Assembly: GCA_029817715.1 (NCBI GenBank) | Contig: JARUPY010000364.1 | Coordinates: forward strand, 23,976-87,975 | DNA length: 64,000 bases | Reading direction: 5' to 3' | From: Melastoma dodecandrum | Lineage: Eukaryota; Streptophyta; Magnoliopsida; Myrtales; Melastomataceae | Translations under genes and position numbers: made by a program | Shown here: piece after piece, positions 56,157-64,000 of the stretch | Numbering within the stretch: position 1 is the first letter of the stretch | Layout: every line of letters starts with the position of its first letter | Notes under the pieces: model-generated | Told to the model about the DNA's origin: nothing | What the model saw: the letters and a program-made list of their open reading frames with translations, nothing else | Databases searched by the model: none

Positions 56157-58167
56157 ATGACGGCCAGGATGGCGGCCTTCTTGGCCACGGTGGTTTTGGT
56201 TTTGGTTTCGTGTGCGGGGACGGTTGCTGGGACGTTCCCCGCGAGCCTTACCCTGGAGAGGGCTTTCCCCGTCGAGGGTAGTACAAGGCTCGAGTTGAGG
56301 AAGATGATGGCTCGTGACAGGGCGAGGCATGGGAGGATGTTGTCGTCGTCCGAGGTCGTTGATTTCTCCGTCGAGGGATCTTATGATCCTTTCACCGTCG
56401 GGTCCGTATGGAGAAGTCTTGATCCTCTTCCAATTCCATCCTTTTTTCTGACGGTTGAGTCGGCGCGATTTCGATATCCATGTCTGCGGATTGATGTTGA
56501 ACTGTGATTTGATTCTTGAACAGACTTTATTACACAAAAGTGCAATTGGGGAATCCTTCCAGGGACTTTTACGTCCAGAATTGATACCGGAAGCGATGTG
56601 CTGTGGGTCAATTGCGATTCCTGCCGCGGTTGCCCAGGGAAGAGCGGATTACCTGTGAGATAATCCCCCTTAACATTGTTCGATGTTTGCAGTGTTGAAT
56701 TGAAGGCCTTGTTTGATCGCGCGTAATCCCCTGTTCTTCAGATTCCGATCAATCCGTTCAATCCTTCGACCTCGAGTTCCGCCTCTACGGTGTCTTGTTC
56801 CAGCCAGATATGCATGGATGGGCTCATGTCGTCGGACTCGACCTGTTCAGGTTCGGGCTGCAGCTTCTCATTCCAGTACGGGGACGGGAGTGGTGTATCG
56901 GGATATTACGTATCAGATAAGATACACTTTGACACAATCCCCGGGGGGGATTCCCAGTATGCGAATTACTCCACTTCAATCGTCTTCGGATGTGGTATGA
57001 CCGTTACGGGAGAGTTGACCAAGTCGGATAGGGCGGTGTCTGGGATTTTCGGGTTGGGGCAGCGAAGCATGTCGGTCGTATCTCAGTTGGCCTCTCAGGG
57101 AGTAAAGCCCAACATATTCTCGCATTGTTTGAGAGGAGATGGTAAAGGTGGAGGAATCCTAGTTCTCGGGGAGATTGTCGAGCCCGAACATCGGGTACAG
57201 TCCCATTGATCCCGTCACAGTACGTACTCAGAAGCAGACTTGGAAGTTTCCCCACACTTAAAGAGGCGTCACCGGATTCAACTTTACTGATAAAATTGCC
57301 AATTCAATTTCCGCAGGCCTCATTATAACTTGAATCTGCAGAGCATTTTCGGTCGGCGGTCAGAAGCTGGCGATCGTCTCTACCGTGTTCTCCACATCAA
57401 ACAGCCAAGGGACTAATAATCGATTCAGGGACTACCTTAGCATACTTTGCCGAAGCAGCGTACAATCCTTTCGTCACAGCCGTAAGTTACCCCATTCACA
57501 TAGATCAACAACTTGATATCGCGCTGTGATCAATCAATCTAAAATTTTCAGTCATCCGCTGATGCAGATTACTGAATCGGTCTCGGGATCTGCTCGAGTG
57601 TTTTCTGCCCAGGGAACCCAATGCTACATGATCACGACCAGGTTTCCAGCTCATTTCGCCTGTCTGTTCTCCTCGTCCTCGAAATATCAATCTCATTTGT
57701 ATGCTAACACAATCATGCGCGCACCAAAACTTTTGCAGCGTGACAGAGGCCTTCCTGAAGTTAGCTTGAACTTCGAAGGGGGCTACAATGACGCTAAGTC
57801 CTCAGGACTACCTTCTGCAACAGGATGCAGTTGTAAGAATTCAGGCTTAATCACCACTATTTTTATCATTTTTTCCCAAGGATGAAATTTTCGACTAATG
57901 ATCTTCAACGGTGTAAATTTTTCAGGAAGGCTCTCAAGTTAGTGGTGCATGGGAATTTCTAAAATCCCAGGGACAAGATATGACAATCTTAGAGAGGTAT
58001 GAATTTGAAGAACACACGGATTTAAATTAAATTGTTACATACAATCGGTTTCTTGTATCTGTAGTTTGAAAGGTTAATCATTTTACTGCAGTATCTTGTT
58101 CTGAAGGATAAAGATAATCATTTACGATCTTGCTAGAACAAAGGATCGGCATGGGCGAAATATGACT
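56157..58167 (+). pseudogene. A1-family aspartic protease with several one-base frame breaks (true state uncertain)
   Basis: Eight exon-like blocks with sound splice sites: 56157-56401, 56524-56654, 56742-57219, 57317-57481, 57552-57641, 57739-57832, 57927-57995 and 58092-58167. The last ends at a donor; a further exon was not found. A signal peptide ([20 protein letters not shown]) precedes a pro-segment ([10 protein letters not shown]). Catalytic motif 1 (IDTGSD) is at about 56580 and motif 2 (IIDSGTT) at about 57415. Between them are [34 protein letters not shown] and [20 protein letters not shown]. This is the plant ASPR/APF-type protease, usually secreted or membrane-anchored. Extra single bases break the frame near 56579, 57186, 57347, 57417 and 58112, and one is missing near 57754. 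Splice sites and protein are otherwise well kept, so sequencing error is more likely than decay. Confidence 0.75.
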
Positions 58168-59230
58168 GTAAGTTAGGAGCCGAGTCGTAATCATCATTTG
58201 GAAAATATGGAAAATCCCGCCGATTGCGCCTTAACAGTTCGTACCGTTGCTCTCGTGTCGATCGATTAGGTTCCAAGTCGGTGAATGTATCCGCCCCTGT
58301 TAATACAGGGAGAAATGACTTCGTATATATAGGGCAGTCTGGTTACTAATCAACAGCGGCTTGCCTGGTGCACCGACACGGCTCTCTGTAAATCGTGGGC
58401 GCCATCCTGTTTCCTCAGTCCATTAGCACCATTGCATTCTTATAGCAGCGATTATGAGATCCAGATTCATCGGGTTTCTCCCCTTGGTGTATCTATTTCT
58501 TTTTAGCTTTTCGGCATAAATTTTCACTCCGTACCTTTCATTAGGATTAGCTGCTGCAGGGGCCGCAGCTTCTGTAAAGCATGATATAATACAAAACAGA
58601 GTTACTGATTCTTGAGATTCTTTTGAACAAGTCCGTTTCATGCCTCAAACGATCTCTAAAACATCTAAATTTAACGCGCACGTAAAGAATATAAATCTAC
58701 AGAGGATACACAATCAATCCCTTCTATCATAAACTGCATGTTTAACTCAAATGAGAGGATGCTCGACAAAGGAAATGCCTGCGACACTGTCCTCTGATCA
58801 CTATTCCACGCACAAAATTTAAGTCCCACAATGATTGGCAGCTATGGATAAGAATAGAACCATCAATGGACAAGAAGGTCCCCCCGCCAAAAAAAAATTT
58901 TAGAAAAAACAATTCGCATATAAGGAAGTACCGGTACAACAGGCAGCAGCAACAGCACGAGGTAGAATTTGCTGCCTCCAATTAACTGGAGATTTCTTCT
59001 TCCCTCCCCCACCATTATTTGTTCTCTGCACGGCCAACGACACAGAGGATCACAGCCCCTTGTTGTGTGTTACAGGATGAACCACGAAAGGTGGCTGTTA
59101 ACTCAGCAAAACCTGATGTAAACCTGCAAACTGACATGCTTCGGTCATTTTGCTGGATATAGCAGTCAAGAATGAAAGTAAATGAAGAAACTGGACAAGG
59201 ATCATTCATCTCTCAGGGATGAAAAGCAGA
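58168..59230. other. 3' flank of the protease gene, nothing certain
   Basis: May hold a last protease exon and the 3' untranslated region. A minus-strand frame at 59015-59209 has no recognisable domain. Confidence 0.35.
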
Positions 59231-60670
59231 TCAACAGTCATTATTTCGAAAGACGAGGTCAAAGTCGAGCGCCTTGGAACTTCATGGAAATGCTCCTACC
59301 TCTGAAACAGTAAGAGCAGGAGCTAGATCAGCGAAAAGACGGAGTCAAAGGTCGAGCGCCTGGGAAACTTCATGGAAAATAGCTCCATCTACCCTGAAAA
59401 CAGATAAGCAGGAGCTAGATGCAGGTCGAGCTGCGGTGAATTATTGATGAGGCCACAAGATTGATGCCGTTGACGAAGCCTCCAAATTTCATTACCATCA
59501 TTGCCCCCACTCAACAATTTACCCTCCGGTGGGATCAGATTGGGGTTGCCACCATGATCGTTTGTCCCCACCGAACTTCCATCACACACCTAGAATTGTA
59601 CGCGGACCAGTCGCAGTCTTTCATATTCGCAGGATCCTGTCCCATGTTTTTAACGATCGTCCGATCCATTCTCTGGCTTTCTGACAAGAGTTGTTTCTTG
59701 CAGTTCAACAGCAAGACATGGGACATCATCGAGGGTGGACAATGGCTCGGTTCCAACAAGAGGATGAAAATAACATGCAGAGGATGCGGGAGGACTGTAA
59801 TGGACAACGTCAGCTCTGAGGTTGCAAGCGGTTTATTCGGACAAGAAGTATCTTGCGGCTCTAGACTCGCTCGGCCCTCTCTTCAAGGGTCAGCCATATC
59901 TAAGTACACATCCCAACCCAAAAAGAAAAAGAGAAGAAAGAACCAACTGGATCATGCCCTTCGACGCGCATAGAATGAGGATTGATGGTATGTTCTGCCA
60001 GGGGCGTTGCGACGCTGGCTGCAGAGAACAAGAATCTCTCAACTGGGATACACCGTTTGCGAGGAAAGGTCTCTGCTGTATGTGTATGTCGAGAACGACA
60101 TCGATTCAGTATTGCTAGAACAGATTTGAAGAGTTCTTCCTCGCCTTGTTCCTCCATGACTGGCTTATATCCTAACTTCTCGTTTCGTCCTCACCCGTGG
60201 GGAAGACAGGAGGACAATTTTCCTCGTCTTTTGCAAGTGCGGGCACACACTGTGCAGCTTCTTGCGTCCAAAAATGCGAATTGCTTGGAGGGCGGCCGAA
60301 GGAAGGTGCCCCCATGTGTCGTGCGCCCGTTGTCGAGCGGATTCGTGTGTACTTCATCTGGATAGTATTTATCCTAAAGAACAAAGGACGGACGACCATC
60401 TGACGAAAGAAGTACATCACATTACAAAGGCTACCCAAACCAAAGTCTCATTTTCAACCAAAGTTTAGCGAGCTTCCTCCGTTTTCCCTTACATGCTTGT
60501 AAATTGTTGTAATGAAAATGACAGTCAGTCATCAATATAGAAATTACTATATTATCGTTCAGACGGGGGGAGGTGAAACGTCAAAGAATTTGTGACACGA
60601 ATTTTCTGAATGATGGTAAAAAGGGTTAGGTGGTTTCTGACAGTTGTAAGATGCCCAAAGTCAAACTTGT
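59231..60670 (+). pseudogene. Partial copy of the RING gene 3' half, indel-rich
   Basis: Matches 54425-55640, from mid exon 4 through the RING exons and into the 3' flank, including introns. It begins abruptly at 'cgaaagacgaggtc'. The first ~85 bases are repeated at about 59330-59425 with more errors. Almost all differences from the intact gene are single-base insertions. The RING codons are out of frame. This is either a true partial tandem duplication read with poor accuracy, or an assembly duplicate. Confidence 0.85.
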
Positions 60671-61150
60671 TGAAGTGGAGATGATGAAATAAGTGAATGC
60701 GTGAGCGTCCAAAGACAATTCAGTGTCCTTAAGGGAGAGAGACGGGACCTAACTGCCAAATGGGGCTTGGGCTTCGGGAGCAATGTTCTTTTTTGAATTG
60801 TGTGATCCCACAAAATTATTTGTCCTCAAGTTTTTTAATTCCTATTCGCACGGTTCTCCTTTCTCTATCACACTTTTCCTTTTTCTTTAAAATTCAATCC
60901 ATAGTTTTTTTTCCTTCTTTGTAATTTGGAGTTCGTCAAGACAAAAAAAGAATAATTTTTCCTATAATAGTCTCAAATATCCAAATATACAACGCATGAT
61001 AGGAAATTTGTATGATGATTTTTCTAACTTCACCGTCTTTATCACCTAAATCACGGCGTTCTATACCAACCTCAAAATAATCTGTCTAGACGTATCTACT
61101 CTGAACATACCGTAAAATCCTAAATATCGGACTTACGCCTTCAAGGAAGA
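60671..61150. other. Intergenic
   Basis: No gene is seen. It ends in 'gaaga', the left target-site duplication of the solo LTR. Confidence 0.5.
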
Positions 61151-62273
61151 TGGATAACATCTACAAAAGGGTAGAGTTAAATGATCCACATTTGTGCCTT
61201 GATTTGAGTTAGTTCCGTCGTTTTAAGTGTTTAGATCTGAAGGTGTTCAGAGCTGAATTGAGTTACCTTCACGTCCGTTTATTGTTCGTGTATGGAAATT
61301 GGAGATTAAACGATGAACATACGAAGGAGAGGAAATGAAAGAGTTGTGTAGAAGTAAAGCGATGAGTACGACCACAGAGGACTTCCGCAGCTGCGGAAGG
61401 TATTTCCTCGCAGCTGCGGAAGAGCCCAAAGGGAGGCGACCACACTGAAGTTCGCAGCTGTTCCCAAGTCATCCCCGCAGCTGCGTGCGGACCAGAAGAT
61501 CCCCTCCCGGAATCTTAGTTTCTTTCTTTATTTTTATTTTAGGTCCTTTAGTTTATTCCCTAGTATAAATACTCAAACTTAAGGCTTGCTTAAGGTTGTG
61601 TGGGGGAATTTGGCGTTATCCTCGTGACAGGAGATTTGTGCCGGCGGAGAATTGCATATTCTTTTCCCTTTGCTTTTAGATTTTTCAATTATGCTTTCAT
61701 CTTTGTCCTGGTTTTCCGGTGTTTGCACTCGTTATGAACTAATTTCTTTGTTCTACGGACGACGATGGAACATCGTGTTACTTTTGTAAATTGTTAATCA
61801 TTTCTTATTATATGATTTGAAATTTTCCGTTGGATTGTTTATCGCCAATTCCGTGTTTAATGCGTATTAGCATGGCCTGATCTAACTGTTGATATTGATT
61901 TGATCACCTAGGGCAGACTCCGAGATGGGTAGTCTAGGTGTCCATGATCGTGATTAGGATAACCTACAGTAACCGTTCGACTCGAGACGACCGGGGGAGT
62001 TTTTAGTCGTGAAGAGTATAAATACCGTGCACCTTGGGAAATCAAAGTAGGGTTAAATCGTAAAGGGCCTCCCCTTATTTCTCTGCCTAGACATAGAGTA
62101 GAGAATTTGATACATGGGGGCACACGTTCCCTTGGATATACGAGAGGGTTTATGGGGAGAGATTATTCTTTTCTTTTCTTTTCTTTTCTTTTCTTTTCTT
62201 TTCTTTTCTTTTCTTTTCTTTTCTTTTCTTTTCTTTTCTTTTCTTTTCTTTTCTTTTCTTTTCTTTTCTTTTC

Positions 62274-62327
<54 letters not shown>

Positions 62328-62957
62328 TTTTTTGTTTTTTGTTTTTTGTTTTTGTTTTTGTTTTTGTTTTTGTTTTTGTTTTTGTTTTTGTTTTTGTTTT
62401 TGTTTTTGTTTTTGTTTTTGTTTTTGTTTTTGTTTTTGTTTTTGTTTTTGTTTTTGTTTTTGTTTTTGTTTTTGTTTTTGTTTTTGTTTTTGTTTTTGTT
62501 GTTTTTGTTGTTTTTGTTGTTTTTTGTTTTTTGTTTTGTTTTTTTTTTTTTTTTTTTTTTTTATTTTTTTTTATTTTTTTTTTAAATTTTTTTTTCTTCT
62601 TTGATTTTTTTTTTTTTTTTTGGGGAGAGATTAGCGTCCAAGCAGTTAACAACCGGTTGAAATTCAATAGGTAAAAAGAAGAAGGGGATATGAGAGCATA
62701 AGTCACGAGGGGAACATCGGGTAGTCCTAGATCTTACATTCTATATTGGGTAATCTAGATTCACGTTGCTGTTAGGATTAACTTCTCATCACATGATTTG
62801 TTCACTTGACCTTTAATTTAGTTATCCGAAATTTGACGTTACAAAGAACTAATTGATACTGTTCTCTGTGGGATCGGACCCTCTCTGCTTGCCCTTACTG
62901 GCTTAGTTTGTGTGAGAACGATGATTTTATTTTTGTTGCGTTGACCGACGCGCATCA
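61151..62957 (+). mobile_element. Solo LTR related to E2, with 5-bp target-site duplication
   Basis: Matches the E2 LTR from end to end in the same orientation, starting TGGATAACATCTAC (the E2 LTR starts TGATAACTCTAC) and ending gcgcatCA. The direct repeat GAAGA lies immediately outside both ends (61146-61150 and 62958-62962). No PBS or gag follows. This is the usual product of LTR-LTR recombination. It differs from the E2 LTR mainly by many one-base insertions, plus the 455-bp T-rich block at 62166-62620. Confidence 0.9.
62166..62620 (+). repeat. T-rich compound microsatellite, (TTTTC)n then (TTTTTG)n
   Basis: About 25 units of TTTTC, a T run, about 27 units of TTTTTG, then mixed T runs. 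It interrupts the solo LTR, and the 13-base sequence tggggagagatta stands on both sides (62153-62165 and 62621-62633), while the E2 LTR has it once. The long Phe/Ser/Lys/Thr frames across it are not genes. Confidence 0.95.
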
Positions 62958-64000
62958 GAAGATTTCCTCAAATTCACTCTCGAACCATAGCCATACTTCT
63001 TGAATTTCTTAGAATAACTATCTACAAATCCCTCGATAAGTTTGTCATTTGGGCCGATAGATTCTCCAACACGATCCCTTTTTTAAATAGTGTTCAATAG
63101 GTCCAGTAGTAGAATCATTGCCAACCACGTGATTCCAAATTAGAGCTGTTTTGGGTTTGGACTATATCGGTACATAGAAACGCTTCTTGCAAACATTCTG
63201 ACCACTTTAATTTAAGTTCCACTTAAATAAAAATCTTCTATCAAGAAAAAAATAAATAACATAAAACAACTTAAAATTAAGAGTAAAAATTATGTATGCG
63301 CGCCTATCCGGCCTACGCACGCGCACAACGCATTCGAACGACCCGAGGATTTTGGGCCCGACTCCCTAAGGCCTCAACCTGACGACGTCACGTACTGGAA
63401 CGTCGAGACACACTGCGGAAGGGAATTGGTTTTAAGATTGAAACCTACCCTTGGTTCCTGAATGGACCTGCAGGACGAGGCTTTCACCCAACAATCTGGC
63501 TTGCACGTAGGCCGTCACAAAAGATAGTTCAACAGGAGGGCTCGGGAGCGGCTCGTGTCGTCAGTCCCTCGACCAAAATTGCTACCGTAGAAAATATGTT
63601 TGTTGTTTTAACCTAGGTTAAAATATTACGGAGTCGCCACCCATTTGACATGGTTTTGAAAACCTGGTTTAAGTTGGAAAAAACCAGAGTAAGGAATCGA
63701 TGGATTCATATATTACTAACTCTTACATCTAAACATGCGAAAAGGTGGCATTTGCTTCTATAAAGTTTTACCTTTGCTTATACGGGTGTTGGACCCGATT
63801 CCGGGCATGACTTCCCGGACATCATGTCAATGTTTTACGGGTGGTTGACCCAATTCTGGCTTATTTGTGCCTGAACCTCATGTGTGTTTAGGCAACAACA
63901 TGTGACGATAAAATCCGAAGATCCTAACAGCATGCACCTCATCCACAGATCAAGGAATTTTGATCAAAGGGAGCGGGGAAGAGTGGTGATCGTGGGCCTA
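62958..64000. other. Unassigned right end, possible retroelement fragment
   Basis: No coding domain is seen. From about 63590 the text 'acggagtcgccaccc' and the following 'tggttttgaaaacc' stretch resemble leaders of plant Gypsy elements of the Tat group (weak recollection). Left of that is AT-rich sequence. Confidence 0.3.

Noticed and set aside
62107..62706. Long open frames of Phe/Ser, Phe/Val/Cys or Lys/Thr repeats
   Set aside because: They are translations of the (TTTTC)n and (TTTTTG)n microsatellite on both strands, with no start context, domain or splice logic.
34238..62957. E2 with its 3' LTR being the copy at 61151-62957
   Set aside because: That copy has its own perfect GAAGA duplication on both sides, so it is an independent solo LTR; several intact genes also lie between.

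Overview
This is nuclear DNA from a flowering plant, most likely a eudicot; I cannot name the species. The evidence is: genes with many short GT-AG introns; plant-specific families (a STOP1-type zinc-finger factor, an NHL/LEA-2 protein, a DUF1635 protein, an A1 aspartic protease of the plant type); DNA ligase 1 with the plant-style twin start codons; and LTR retrotransposons of the Athila/Calypso lineage carrying the tRNA-Asp primer-binding site.

Left part (1-23 kb), gene-rich. A serine carboxypeptidase (minus, 3978-6177, nine exons, 499 aa) lies between two direct copies of a ~0.6 kb flanking repeat. Next come a DUF1635 coiled-coil protein (plus, 8449-9378, one frame break near its C-terminus), DNA ligase 1 (minus, 10109-15545, 17 exons, 829 aa) and SMG8 (minus, 18352-22663, four exons, two frame breaks). 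LIG1 and SMG8 are housekeeping genes for DNA replication/repair and nonsense-mediated mRNA decay. A degenerate copy of LIG1 pieces lies at about 17.1-17.4 kb.

Middle part (23-43 kb), gene-poor and full of repeats. Element E1 (25466-34237) has an LTR, a PBS, intact gag and pol frames and a broken third ORF, but no 3' LTR of its own type. It runs directly into the LTR of element E2 (34238-39953), a related Athila-lineage element with one nonsense codon in reverse transcriptase and loss of everything after the start of integrase. E2 is cut off by an unidentified repeat. That repeat is followed by a compact minus-strand LTR / 20-bp PBS-like / LTR structure (40501-42995), which looks like a collapsed element of another Gypsy lineage.

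Right part (43-64 kb). A single-exon STOP1-family zinc-finger gene (44719-45843), relics of histone H2B and of the cell-cycle subunit CKS1, an NHL/LEA-2 membrane protein gene (49507-50181), a seven-exon RING E3 ligase gene (51926-55364, 829 aa), and an aspartic protease gene (56157 to at least 58167) with at least six one-base frame breaks. After it come a noisy second copy of the 3' part of the RING gene (59231-60670) and a solo LTR related to that of E2, with a perfect 5-bp target-site duplication (61151-62957). The solo LTR itself holds a 455-bp T-rich microsatellite block flanked by a 13-bp direct repeat.

From about 56.5 kb to about 63 kb, nearly every difference from recognisable relatives is a one-base insertion. 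That is the pattern of uncorrected single-molecule reads, so the breaks there should not be taken as biological without polishing. I found no CRISPR, no tRNA or rRNA gene, and no clear new biochemical system. The most unusual items are the retroelement structures and the repeated palindromic-core arrays inside them.
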